A stretch of 37,885 bases of DNA from an uncultured Oxalobacteraceae bacterium (GCA_946479255.1 CAMLFK010000016.1:1-37885), one strand, 5' to 3'. Counted from the stretch's first letter, positions 29,855-37,885 are shown. The notes: a model not told the origin generated them from the letters alone. Numbers and translations are program-made.

Positions 29855-31046
29855 GGGTCTCCGCGGCCAGTTTCAGGCCCCACCAGGTCAGGCCGGGCCC
29901 GAGCAGCACGTTCAGGGCCAGCAGCGCCGCCATCACACTGGCGGCCGGCACGCTCATGAATGCGCTGGCATCGATCGACGTGTCCACCACCAGCGAACCG
30001 AAGCTGACCAGTGAGCACAAGGACAGTGCGATCGCGTGCTTCTTGCGCCGGCTCCAGGCGCCGCTACCGGCCAGCGCGGCACGCGTGAGCCCGATGCGCA
30101 GTGCGAACACCAGCACGGCCGCCGCCAGCGACCACCAGTTCAGCAGCTGCTGTACTTCCACCAGCGCCGCCGACATCATGAACAGCAGCGCATAGCCGAT
30201 GTCCTGGCCGGTCTTGATCTGGGCCTGGAACACGTTCTCGCGCGTCTCTGCATTGCGCAGCAATAGTCCCATCAAGAGCAGCGACAGCAGCGCACTGGAC
30301 GAGCTGACCGAACACAGGCCCAGGTCCATCATCAAAGCCGCCAGCAGCAGGCCGGGACGCAGCCCCGCCTGCGCGCGGCACAGGCGCGACGCCAGCGCGT
30401 ACAGGCCGTAGCACAGGAGCGCGATCAGCGCACCCATCACCAGCTTGCCGCCCTGGCGCATCAGCTCGGCGCCAAATCCATCTTCGGCGGCCACGCCATG
30501 GCTGCGCATCCAGGCCAGCGACACCGACAAGGCCAGCAGGGCTACCAGGTTGCTGATCCCGACCGTATTGCCGGCTGCGTAAGTGGCCACCCCGCTGGCG
30601 TTCGAGTCCGACACCATCGACGAAAACACCACCGGGTTGACCGCCACCAGGATGGCGGCGATGAACGCGGCCTCGCCCCAGGACAGCCCGCACGCCGCCA
30701 GGACCAGCAGCGCACCGGCTCCGCGTAACAGGCAGCCGGCCAGCAGCGAGCCGCCCTGGCGTCCGCTGCGCCACAGCCAGGCCAGGTCCATGCGCCGGCC
30801 CACGTCGAACAACACCAGCGCGGCGGCTGCATTGAACAGCTCCTGGAACTGGCCCAGCAGCGCGGCATCCACCATGCCAAGCCCGCTCACGCCGAGCATC
30901 AGGCCGGCGATGACGGCGCCGTACAGCTTGGGCAATCCGCGCGCCTGCAGCAGCAGGCCGAACACCTGCGACAGCAGCAGGCCGGCGCCGACCACGGCCA
31001 GAGGCGAGAGCAGCCACAGCGGCAGTTCAGCTGGATCGTCACTCAT
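29832..31046 (-). CDS. Cation:proton antiporter-like membrane protein (CPA2-like)
   Basis: A 404-aa polytopic protein with about 11-12 membrane segments. The Na+/H+ exchanger-type outline is visible: an early GLPKLYGAVIAGLMLG, FNAAAALVLFDVGRRMDL in the middle of the N-terminal half, and a late segment with LVSFGSLVVDTSIDAS where an acidic pair would sit in the core. The canonical ion-binding Asp pair is not clearly readable to me, so the transported ion is uncertain. The ATG overlaps the stop of the upstream secreted-protein gene by 8 nt, and its 3' end overlaps ybdK. A cytosolic C-terminal regulatory domain is absent. Confidence 0.75.
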   Translation of the reverse strand: MSDDPAELPLWLLSPLAVVGAGLLLSQVFGLLLQARGLPKLYGAVIAGLMLGVSGLGMVDAALLGQFQELFNAAAALVLFDVGRRMDLAWLWRSGRQGGSLLAGCLLRGAGALLVLAACGLSWGEAAFIAAILVAVNPVVFSSMVSDSNASGVATYAAGNTVGISNLVALLALSVSLAWMRSHGVAAEDGFGAELMRQGGKLVMGALIALLCYGLYALASRLCRAQAGLRPGLLLAALMMDLGLCSVSSSSALLSLLLMGLLLRNAETRENVFQAQIKTGQDIGYALLFMMSAALVEVQQLLNWWSLAAAVLVFALRIGLTRAALAGSGAWSRRKKHAIALSLCSLVSFGSLVVDTSIDASAFMSVPAASVMAALLALNVLLGPGLTWWGLKLAAETHEGDEHG

Positions 31047-32118
31047 AATTCTGGCTCCAGCGCGTGGCCAGGCGGGTCAGTTCGCGTTCGATGGTCTCGC
31101 TGGCCTGGGTGACCTGGCTTGTCCTGGGCGTGTCGGCCTGCTGGCCGCCGGCGGGCGGCGGCAGCGCCACAGGCGTGGTGATACGTATCCGCACGAGCGG
31201 GCCGCCGCTCTTGGTGGGAATCCACAGCTGACCCTTGACCTGCGCGTCTTCCACCCAGGTGGCAAAGAATTTGGCGCCGGTCTTGCGGCCCGCCATCGGC
31301 GCCATCATGCTGAATGGCGTGATCCAGCTGGCCTTGGGATTGCGCCGCGCCAGCTGCAGTTGCATTGCGGCGCGCTGCTCATGGCGGCTGTCGTCGACCG
31401 ACCATGCCAGGTGCAGCTGCTGCGCGCCCAGCGCAAGCGCATCGACCGTCAGGCACAGGCTGTCGGCCTGCCATTGCCAGACATCCTGGCCGGCTTCACC
31501 GGGACGGGCGCCGATATTATTTTCAAGTGCCGCGCGCAGCATGCGCGCCGCACCCGGGCCGGCCGCGCCGGGCGCGGCTTGCGCGAGCCCCCGGACGTGC
31601 GCAGTCAACAGATTCCAGCGGCCCTCCTGCCAGCGCCGGGTGGCCGCGCGCGGCGATGGATTCCAGCGCCATTCGGTGCCGCTCCATTGGCCGTCCGCAC
31701 CGCGCTGGACCAGCACCACGCGCCGTTCCGCGCCGGCCTGGTCTTCAATGTACTGCGATGTCCAGGTTCTCTGCCACACGCGCGGACTGGCAGCCGCGCT
31801 GCCGCGCACCTGCATCCAGGCCCACCAATGCGCCTGCGCGCTCAGGCACAGGTTCGGCTGGGCTCCGCCGGCACCTTCCCAGCGCCGCATGCGCAGGCGG
31901 TTCTGCCACGCGCAGGCCGATGGCGCGGCGATCCAGCCCGCCACGCGGTCGACCGCCACTTCCTGAACCGCACAGGTCCAGGGATTCTGGCGCGCCAGAG
32001 TCTGGAAACTGGCGGCGACGTCACGCGATACCGGCTTCGCATACGCCGGAAGCGCACCGGCGGCCAGCAGCACGATCGCGCATGCGCGGCGCTGCGCCGT
32101 GTCCTTGGATCGGGCCAC
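31039..32118 (-). CDS. Unknown exported protein, first gene of the five-gene operon
   Basis: A 359-aa protein starting with GTG, preceded by an AAGGGGA ribosome binding site. A signal peptide is clear (RRACAIVLLAAGALPAYA). The mature part is Trp- and Arg-rich (e.g. WQNRLRMRRWEG, HWWAWMQVRG, GTEWRWNPSP) with four or five Cys, a middle Ala/Pro-rich stretch, and no recognisable catalytic motif. I recognise no family. It probably acts in the periplasm. It is translationally coupled to the antiporter-like gene, whose ATG lies inside its last codons. An inverted repeat with 8-bp arms lies 16-46 nt upstream of its start. Its conserved operon position makes it the best candidate for a novel component of this system. 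Confidence 0.7.
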   Translation of the reverse strand: MARSKDTAQRRACAIVLLAAGALPAYAKPVSRDVAASFQTLARQNPWTCAVQEVAVDRVAGWIAAPSACAWQNRLRMRRWEGAGGAQPNLCLSAQAHWWAWMQVRGSAAASPRVWQRTWTSQYIEDQAGAERRVVLVQRGADGQWSGTEWRWNPSPRAATRRWQEGRWNLLTAHVRGLAQAAPGAAGPGAARMLRAALENNIGARPGEAGQDVWQWQADSLCLTVDALALGAQQLHLAWSVDDSRHEQRAAMQLQLARRNPKASWITPFSMMAPMAGRKTGAKFFATWVEDAQVKGQLWIPTKSGGPLVRIRITTPVALPPPAGGQQADTPRTSQVTQASETIERELTRLATRWSQNYE

Positions 32119-32133
32119 ACGGTCCCCTTTTCA

Positions 32134-32164
32134 TATCATGGTAAAAACGAACCCAGCCATGATA
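32134..32164. promoter_or_regulatory. Inverted repeat upstream of the five-gene operon
   Basis: TATCATGG (32134-32141) and CCATGATA (32157-32164) are perfect 8-bp arms with a 15-bp spacer, immediately before the GTG of the unknown exported protein. It could be an operator or a leader hairpin. I could not place clear -35 and -10 hexamers around it. Confidence 0.55.
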
Positions 32165-32171
32165 GTCAGGG

Positions 32172-32193
32172 ACACTTAGCAAACACTTAGCAA
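32172..32193. repeat. 11-bp tandem repeat, two copies
   Basis: ACACTTAGCAA at 32172-32182 and 32183-32193, perfect. The flanking AGTCAGGGACAC resembles ATCAGGGACAT at 32351-32362. Likely slippage or remnant of an intergenic repeat. Confidence 0.6.
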
Positions 32194-32194
32194 G

Positions 32195-32475
32195 CCGCTG
32201 TCGAGCGTCACCCCCATCAGCCCCACCACCACATACGCGATGGCGGCGACCTGGATGCGTCCTCGTGGCCCCAGCAGCTCGTCGGCCCTCGGGCCGGTAG
32301 CGCAGCGGCTGGTCGATGGCCCCCTCCAACCTCCAAATTAGACAGCAAACAATCAGGGACATGCGCGTCAGGGATGTGCGCGGAAGTATTTATAAAAAAC
32401 CTACAATACAGGGCGGAATTTGTCCTGATTGCGATTTATGCTGTCGCTTCTGTCAACCCACCACGGAGCGCAAAA
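32195..32475. other. Intergenic region, possible gene remnant and imperfect repeat
   Basis: No intact gene. On the minus strand near 32190-32275 one frame encodes a ~20-residue hydrophobic stretch ending in a stop, with no good start; it may be the end of a decayed membrane-protein gene. A 15-bp imperfect tandem repeat (13/15 identical) occurs at 32353-32367 and 32368-32382. TACAAT at 32402-32407 is a candidate -10 for the GFA gene but lacks a convincing -35. Confidence 0.4.
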
Positions 32476-32880
32476 ATGATCAAGACCTACCACGGCAGCT
32501 GCCACTGCGGCGCAGTCCAGTTCGAAGCCGACATCGACCTCAGCAAGGGAACCGGCAAGTGCAACTGCTCGATGTGCAGCAAGACGCGCCACTGGGCCGT
32601 CTCGATCAAACCGGAGGCGTTCCGCCTGCTGAAAGGCGCCGATGCCACCGGCGACTACCAGTTCAATTCGAAGCAAGGCCACTGGCGTTTCTGCAAGCAC
32701 TGCGGCGTCAGGACTTTCTCCGACGGCTACGTGGAGGAAATCGGCGGCGCCTTTGTTTCCATCGAGGTCATGTCGCTCGATGACGTCACGCCGCAGGAAC
32801 TGATCGACGCCCCGGTCCAGTATACGGATGGCCTGAACAACGCCTGGTGGAACGTCCCGGCCGAAACCCGCCATCTGTAG
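32476..32880 (+). CDS. GFA-family (CENP-V/GFA) zinc protein
   Basis: A 134-aa protein of the glutathione-dependent formaldehyde-activating enzyme family. Zinc-binding cysteines: C9 and C11 in GSCHCGAV, the CNCSMC cluster near residues 30-35, and CKHCGV near 75. The longer frame upstream crosses the promoter; GGAG 7 nt before ATG 32476 fixes the start. Most GFA-fold proteins do not act on formaldehyde and their substrates are unknown, so the name describes a fold. No formaldehyde or glutathione pathway genes are nearby. A hairpin follows its stop by 28 nt. It is probably monocistronic. Confidence 0.88.
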   Translation: MIKTYHGSCHCGAVQFEADIDLSKGTGKCNCSMCSKTRHWAVSIKPEAFRLLKGADATGDYQFNSKQGHWRFCKHCGVRTFSDGYVEEIGGAFVSIEVMSLDDVTPQELIDAPVQYTDGLNNAWWNVPAETRHL

Positions 32881-32907
32881 ACACAGCAGGGCGTAGCATT
32901 GCATATT

Positions 32908-32922
32908 CGCCACACGGTGGCG
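32908..32922 (+). terminator. Hairpin after the GFA gene
   Basis: CGCCAC-ACG-GTGGCG, perfect 6-bp stem and 3-nt loop, 28 nt after the stop. No T-tract, so only a weak terminator candidate. The rest of 32923-33053 holds a TACAAT (33013-33018) as possible -10 for lhr, without a clear -35. Confidence 0.4.
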
Positions 32923-33053
32923 CCTGCAAGGCGTGCAAACGATCAACAGCTTGAGCGATACTGCGTGCGCGCTGGCAAGTCGTGGAGGAACTGGCTGAAT
33001 TGTGCAGTTGGCTACAATGAACCCCTGAAAATGGCCAGTCCTACTCTACATTG

Positions 33054-36000
33054 ATGAACCAGCGCGCCCTCACAGACAGCATCTGGCAAGCCTTCCACCC
33101 GGCGGTGGCGGCCTGGTTCGGCGCGGCCTTCCCGGCCGCGACCGAGGCGCAGTTGCGCGCCTGGCCGCTGATCCAGGCCGGGCGCCCCACCTTGGTAGCC
33201 GCACCGACCGGCTCGGGCAAGACCCTGACCGCTTTTTTGGCCGCCATCGACGCGCTGGTGGTCGAAAGCGCGGATGCTCCGCTGCCGGATGAAACCCAGG
33301 TGCTGTACGTGTCTCCCCTCAAGGCGCTGTCGAACGACATCCGCCTCAACCTGCAGCTGCCACTGGAAGGGATCGGCGCTCAGCTTGCGGCCATGGGCCT
33401 GCCCCCGCACGGTATCCGCACCGCCGTGCGCACCGGCGACACCACCACCGCCGAGCGCAATGCCATGCGCAAGCGCCCCGCCCATATCCTCGTCACCACC
33501 CCCGAATCGCTGTATGTACTGCTTGGCTCCGACAGTGGGCGCGCCATGCTGGCCAGCGTGCGCACCGTGATCGTCGACGAGATCCACGCGGTGGCCGGCA
33601 GCAAGCGCGGCAGCCACCTGGCGCTCAGCCTGGAGCGGCTCGACGCCCTGTGCGCCCGCCCGCCGGTGCGGATCGGCCTGTCCGCCACCCAGAAGCCCCT
33701 GTCGCTGGTGGCGGACTTTCTGGTCGGCGCCGGGGGTGGCTGCGCCGTGGTCGACGTGGGCCATGTGCGCGCGCGCGACCTCGGGCTGGAACTGCCGCCA
33801 GTCCCCTTGGAGGCGGTCATGCCCAACGAGGTGTGGGAGCGTGTGTACGACCGCATGGCCGAACTGGTGGTGCTGCACCGGACCACGCTCATTTTCGTCA
33901 ATACACGCCGCATGGCCGAGCGCCTGGCGCGCCACCTGGGCGACCGGCTCGGCGCGCAGCACGTGGCGGCCCACCACGGCAGCCTGGCCAAGGAATTCCG
34001 CCTGGCCGCCGAACAGCGCCTCAAGACCGGCGACTTGCAGGTGCTGATCGCCACCGCCTCGCTGGAGCTGGGCATCGACATCGGCGACATCGACCTGGTG
34101 TGCCAGGTTGGATCGCCGCGCAATATCGCCTCGCTGCTGCAGCGGGTCGGACGCTCCGGCCACCACGTGGGCGGCATGCCCAAGGGGCGGCTGTTCCCCA
34201 CTTCGCGCGACGACCTGATCGAATGCGCCGCGCTGCTCGACTGCGTGCGCCGCGGCGAACTCGATGCCCTGCGCATCCCGCCCGCGCCGCTCGACGTGCT
34301 GGCCCAGCAGATCGTGGCCGAAGCAGCCAGCCGCGAATGGAGCGAGGACGAGCTGTTCGCGCTGGTGCGCCGCGCCCATCCCTATGCGCAGCTGGAACGC
34401 GCCCGCTACGACGCCATCCTGCGCATGCTGGCCGAGGGCTACACCACGCGCAACGGCGTGCGCGGCTCCTATGTGCACCGCGATGCCGCCACCGGCACGC
34501 TGCGCGGGCGGCGCGGCGGCAAGCTGGCCGCCGTCACCTCGGGAGGCACGATTCCCGACAATGCCGACTACGCGGTGCTGCTCGAACCACAGGGCCAGTC
34601 GATCGGCACCGTCAACGAAGACTTCGCCGTCGAAAGCCTGGCCGGCGACGTTTTCCAGCTCGGGAACACCTCTTACCGCATCTTGAGAATCGAAGCAGGC
34701 AAGGTACGGGTCGAAGATGCGCATGGCGCCGCGCCCAACATCCCCTTCTGGCTGGGCGAAGCACCGGGGCGCAGCGACGAGCTGTCGGCCGGCGTGGCAC
34801 GGCTGCGCGGCGAGATCGACCGCCTGCTGGGCGAACCCGCGGGCCTCGACGGCGCTGTGGACTGGCTGGACGAGCACCTCGGCCTGAACGACGAAGCGGC
34901 GCGCCAGATCGTCGACTACCTGGCGCGCTCGCGCAGCGCGCTGGGCGCCCTGCCGACCCAGGACACGCTCATCATGGAACGCTTCTTCGACGAATCCGGC
35001 GGCATGCAGCTGGTGCTGCACACGCCTTTCGGCAGCCGCATCAACCGCGCCTGGGGGCTGGCCTTGCGCAAACGCTTCTGCCGCACCTTCAACTTCGAAC
35101 TGCAGGCCGCCGCCACAGAAGACGCCATCATCATCTCGCTGTCGGCCGGCCACAGCTTCCCGCTCGACGAAGTATGGCGCTACCTGCGCGCGGCCAGCGC
35201 CGAGCATATCCTGGTCCAGGCCCTGCTCGACGCCCCCCTGTTCAATGTACGCTGGCGCTGGAACGCCACCACCGCGCTGGCCCTGCCGCGCTTTACCGGC
35301 GGGCGCCGGGTCGCGCCCCAGCTGCAGCGCATGAAGAGCGACGACCTGCTGGCAGCGGTGTTCCCCGACCAGGCGGCATGCCTGGAAAACGTGGTCGGCG
35401 AACGCGAACTGCCCAGCCACCCGCTGGTGGACCAGACGCTGGACGACTGCCTGCACGAGGCCATGGACAGCGAAGGCTGGCTGGCGCTGCTGCGCCGCAT
35501 GGAAGCCGGCCAGGTGCGCCTGCTGGCGCGCGACCTGCCCGCGCCCTCCCCGCTGGCCATGGAAATCCTCAACGCCCGGCCCTACGCCTTCCTGGACGAC
35601 GCCCCGCTCGAAGAACGCCGCACCCAAGCGGTGCTGAACCGGCGCTGGACCGAGCCCTCAAGCACCGGCGACATGGGCGCGCTCGACCTTGACGCGATCG
35701 CAGGCGTGGCCGAAGAAGCCTGGCCGCAGGCCCGGAACAGCGACGAAGTGCAGGAAGCCCTGGTGGCGCTGGCCTGCATCACGCGTGCCGAAGCATTGCA
35801 GCAGGAAGGCTGGCCGGAATGGCTGGAGCAGCTGGCCGAAAGCGGCCGCGCCACTCGCCTGCGCGGCAGCGACGGCGCCGACTTCTGGGTCGCGCTGGAG
35901 CGGCTCGACTGCCTGCAGGCCGCTTATCCCGAAGCCAAGGCCACGCCCCCTTTGAGCATCCCGGCCAGCCACCGCGGCAACGCCGGCGAAGCGTGGACGC

Positions 36001-37430
36001 GCGACGCCGCGCTGGTCGAGATCATGCGCGCGCGCCTGTCCGGCTTCGGCCCGCAGCCACTGGCGCGGATCGCGGCGAACCTGGCGATCCTTGATACTAC
36101 AGCGGCCATCGCCCTGACCCAGCTCGAGAGCGAAGGCTACGTCTTGCGCGGCCATTTCACGCCCGGCGTGGCGGAAGAGGAATGGTGCGAACGCCACCTG
36201 CTCGCACGCATCCACCGCTACACCATCAAACGGCTGCGGCGCGAGATCGAGCCGGTCGAACGCCAGGACTTCATGCGCTTCCTGTTCGACTGGCAGCACC
36301 TGACAAGCGACACACAGCTGCAGGGCCAGGATGCGCTGCCGCCGGTACTGGCGCAACTGGAAGGCTTTGAGGCGGCCGCCGGCGCCTGGGAAAGCGATCT
36401 GCTGGCGCTGCGCCTGAAGGACTACTCGATCCTGTGGCTGGATGAATTATGCCGCGCCGGCAAAGTGGTCTGGACCCGGATCGGCGCTCCCCGATCGGCC
36501 AGTGGCGGGCCGGTGCGCAGCACGCCGATCGCGCTGCTGCCGCGCCGCCAAAGCGCCTTATGGCACTCGCTGCCCGCCGTGACGGGCGAGCCCGAGGTAT
36601 CGAGCCGCGCCGCCAGCGTGCTGGACGCCTTGCGGCGCGAAGGCGCCATGTTCTTCGACGAGCTGCGGTTCGACACCCGCATGCTGCCGGTGGAACTGGA
36701 AAACGCCCTGGGCGAACTGGTCTCGACCGGGATGGTGAACGCCGACAGTTTCGCCGGCATGCGCGCCATGCTGCGGCCCGCGAACAAACGCGCCAGCAAC
36801 GACAAGAAGCGGCGGCGCGGTGCCGGCCCGAGCATGGAAGAAGTCGGCCGCTGGGCGCTGGTGCGGCGCCCAAGCGAGGCCCCGCTTGAGGATAAGGGCA
36901 AGCCGGCCCGCAAACCAAAGACCGCACCCGAAACGCTCGACTATGTCGCCCTGACCCTGTTGCAGCGCTACGGCGTGATGTTCTGGCGCCTGCTTGAGCG
37001 CGAAGCGGCCTGGCTGCCATCCTGGCGCGAACTGCTGCCGGTGTACCATCGTCTGGAAGCGCGCGGCGAGATCCGCGGCGGGCGTTTCGTCGCCGGCTTT
37101 TCGGGCGAACAGTTCGCCCTGCCCGAAGCCATCCCCCTGCTGCGCGAAGTACGGCGGCGCGAGCACGGCGCCAGCCTGGTCTGCATATCCGGGGTCGACC
37201 CGCTGAACCTGTGCGGCACCCTGCTGCCAGGCGACAAAGTGCCCGCGCTGGCAGGCAACCGCATCCTGTTCCGCGACGGCCTGCCGGTGGCCACCATCAT
37301 CGCCGGCAAGATTGATTACCTGATCGACCCGGGGACCGAGCGCGAAGCCATGCATGCGAAACTGGTCGGGCGCAGCTCGGCTTATTGCGTGGCGGACGGC
37401 CTGGCACAAGTGGGCAAGCGCAGCAGGTAG
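33054..37430 (+). CDS. lhr: Lhr-type superfamily 2 helicase (long form)
   Basis: A 1458-aa helicase. Motif I APTGSGKTLTAF (residues 49-60), motif II VIVDEIHAVAGSKRG, motif III GLSATQKP, the Ia-like YVSPLKALSNDIR, and motif VI QRVGRSGHHVGG are intact. The Lhr core is followed by a long C-terminal extension as in E. coli Lhr (about 1,500 aa). Lhr translocates 3'-5' on single-stranded DNA and unwinds RNA:DNA hybrids; it has been linked to DNA damage responses. A TTG one codon upstream also opens the frame, but the ATG is taken. The 3' end overlaps the opposing ybaN-like gene by 49 bp. Several long antisense frames inside it are base-composition artefacts. Confidence 0.95.
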   Translation: MNQRALTDSIWQAFHPAVAAWFGAAFPAATEAQLRAWPLIQAGRPTLVAAPTGSGKTLTAFLAAIDALVVESADAPLPDETQVLYVSPLKALSNDIRLNLQLPLEGIGAQLAAMGLPPHGIRTAVRTGDTTTAERNAMRKRPAHILVTTPESLYVLLGSDSGRAMLASVRTVIVDEIHAVAGSKRGSHLALSLERLDALCARPPVRIGLSATQKPLSLVADFLVGAGGGCAVVDVGHVRARDLGLELPPVPLEAVMPNEVWERVYDRMAELVVLHRTTLIFVNTRRMAERLARHLGDRLGAQHVAAHHGSLAKEFRLAAEQRLKTGDLQVLIATASLELGIDIGDIDLVCQVGSPRNIASLLQRVGRSGHHVGGMPKGRLFPTSRDDLIECAALLDCVRRGELDALRIPPAPLDVLAQQIVAEAASREWSEDELFALVRRAHPYAQLERARYDAILRMLAEGYTTRNGVRGSYVHRDAATGTLRGRRGGKLAAVTSGGTIPDNADYAVLLEPQGQSIGTVNEDFAVESLAGDVFQLGNTSYRILRIEAGKVRVEDAHGAAPNIPFWLGEAPGRSDELSAGVARLRGEIDRLLGEPAGLDGAVDWLDEHLGLNDEAARQIVDYLARSRSALGALPTQDTLIMERFFDESGGMQLVLHTPFGSRINRAWGLALRKRFCRTFNFELQAAATEDAIIISLSAGHSFPLDEVWRYLRAASAEHILVQALLDAPLFNVRWRWNATTALALPRFTGGRRVAPQLQRMKSDDLLAAVFPDQAACLENVVGERELPSHPLVDQTLDDCLHEAMDSEGWLALLRRMEAGQVRLLARDLPAPSPLAMEILNARPYAFLDDAPLEERRTQAVLNRRWTEPSSTGDMGALDLDAIAGVAEEAWPQARNSDEVQEALVALACITRAEALQQEGWPEWLEQLAESGRATRLRGSDGADFWVALERLDCLQAAYPEAKATPPLSIPASHRGNAGEAWTRDAALVEIMRARLSGFGPQPLARIAANLAILDTTAAIALTQLESEGYVLRGHFTPGVAEEEWCERHLLARIHRYTIKRLRREIEPVERQDFMRFLFDWQHLTSDTQLQGQDALPPVLAQLEGFEAAAGAWESDLLALRLKDYSILWLDELCRAGKVVWTRIGAPRSASGGPVRSTPIALLPRRQSALWHSLPAVTGEPEVSSRAASVLDALRREGAMFFDELRFDTRMLPVELENALGELVSTGMVNADSFAGMRAMLRPANKRASNDKKRRRGAGPSMEEVGRWALVRRPSEAPLEDKGKPARKPKTAPETLDYVALTLLQRYGVMFWRLLEREAAWLPSWRELLPVYHRLEARGEIRGGRFVAGFSGEQFALPEAIPLLREVRRREHGASLVCISGVDPLNLCGTLLPGDKVPALAGNRILFRDGLPVATIIAGKIDYLIDPGTEREAMHAKLVGRSSAYCVADGLAQVGKRSR

Positions 37431-37756
37431 GTGCTCACGCCCACGCCGATGAGCAACAAGGTGAGCCGCAGCCAGAGCGGCTCGAAACGCCACGCCGCGT
37501 ATGCCAGGGAAGTCCACATCATCACCAGCGCCACGGCTTTGGCCCTGGCCGGGATGCCCCTGCCCGCCTCATAGTTACGCAGGTACTCGCCGAAGGTCCC
37601 ATGGCTCAGCAGCCAGTTGTGCATGCGCGTCGAGCCGCGCGCGAAGCAGGCCGATGCCAGAAGCAAAAAAGGGGTAGTCGGCAGCAAGGGCAGAAAAATC
37701 CCCAGGATACCGAGCGCGACAAAAAGGGTTCCGGCAATATTGAGCGCTAGTTTCAT
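37382..37756 (-). CDS. YbaN/DUF454 family inner-membrane protein
   Basis: A 124-aa protein with the DUF454 pattern: MKLALNIAGTLFVALGILGI then FLPLLPTTPFLLLASACFAR, a middle HNWLLSHGTFGEYLRNY segment, and a final pair of hydrophobic helices (ALVMMWTSLAYAAW, LTLLLIGVGVSTYLL). Small integral membrane proteins of unknown function are typical of this family. The last ~16 codons overlap the end of lhr on the other strand. Upstream, 37757-37830 shows no other gene and leads into the 30-bp repeat. Confidence 0.88.
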   Translation of the reverse strand: MKLALNIAGTLFVALGILGIFLPLLPTTPFLLLASACFARGSTRMHNWLLSHGTFGEYLRNYEAGRGIPARAKAVALVMMWTSLAYAAWRFEPLWLRLTLLLIGVGVSTYLLRLPTCARPSATQ

Positions 37757-37830
37757 CAGGCGGATATGAATGATCAGTGTCCGCCCATCTTACACAAGCA
37801 TTTCTCTCACATCGAAAACTGGCGAAATCT

Positions 37831-37860
37831 GGGACAGACCCTGAGGTCTCCCCTCAAATT
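37831..37860 (-). repeat. Intergenic repeat, right copy (inverted)
   Basis: Reverse complement of the element at 32-61 (28/30 matches). It can fold as a hairpin with GACC and GGTC paired across a CTGA loop, extended by GGGA/TCCC with a 2-nt bulge. It lies upstream of the YbaN-like gene. The long second hairpin found at the left end (51-102) has no counterpart here. Confidence 0.65.
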
Positions 37861-37885
37861 GATGCAACGTTGCCATCGCAAAGGT

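Noticed and set aside
32021..32362. 113-codon minus-strand frame upstream of the five-gene operon
   Set aside because: Arg/Gly-rich translation with no domain; overlaps the start of the better-supported exported protein in another frame.
33012..35627. 871-codon open frame antisense to lhr
   Set aside because: Shadow of the lhr frame in GC-rich DNA; low-complexity His/Gln/Arg/Ala composition and no domain, while lhr has full helicase motifs.

Overview
The window looks like chromosome of a high-GC betaproteobacterium, most likely Oxalobacteraceae (Massilia/Duganella/Telluria group). This is inferred from base composition, protein style and the thrC-moeA-moaD block; no rRNA or other taxonomic marker is present. 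I found no tRNA, rRNA, CRISPR array, prophage or intact insertion sequence. Nearly all of it is densely packed protein genes. A ~30-bp intergenic repeat occurs in opposite orientation at the two ends (32-61 and 37831-37860).

Layout. 244-1979 (+): a small hydrophobic peptide, a DUF1700 membrane protein and a beta-repeat GIN-type protein. 1983-3218 (-): a HI0933/BaiN-like flavoprotein. 3352-4849 (+): an overlapping trio of membrane protein, small XRE repressor and exported alpha/beta hydrolase, behind a promoter flanked by two matching 18-bp operators. 4854-7862 (-): thrC, moeA, moaD (threonine synthesis and molybdenum cofactor). 7992-11556 (-): kbl, tdh, sdaA, a threonine/serine breakdown operon, with a divergent XRE-cupin regulator (11739-12314) and a strong palindrome between them. 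12327-15374 (-): a secreted cupredoxin-like protein and a GGDEF-EAL protein. 15527-16921 (-): a 12-repeat Sel1-like protein. 17153-19585 (-): a ZnuD-like TonB-dependent receptor preceded by a small exported Cys/His protein, possibly for zinc. 19632-21535 (-): a YegD-like Hsp70 protein and a DEDDh exonuclease. 21742-23676 (+): an orphan LacI regulator and a DUF1275 membrane protein. 23714-24238 (-): periplasmic Cu/Zn superoxide dismutase.

24309-24982 (+) is a miniature operon: a 77-aa HTH protein, a 41-aa peptide and an 89-aa protein resembling one Clp N-terminal repeat. Its consensus promoter is overlapped by two identical-geometry operators, and its predicted transcription start coincides with the ATG. 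25011-26477 (-): an exported vanadium-haloperoxidase-like protein. 26623-32118 (-): five genes in which every junction overlaps, encoding an unknown secreted protein, a cation:proton antiporter-like protein, a YbdK carboxylate-amine ligase, an OmpR-type response regulator and a histidine kinase, with an 8-bp-arm inverted repeat upstream. 32476-32880 (+): a GFA-family zinc protein. 33054-37430 (+): a long Lhr helicase, overlapping tail to tail with a YbaN/DUF454 protein.

The two loci I consider least explained are the overlapping five-gene operon at 26623-32118 and the leaderless HTH/Clp-N-like mini-operon at 24309-24982.
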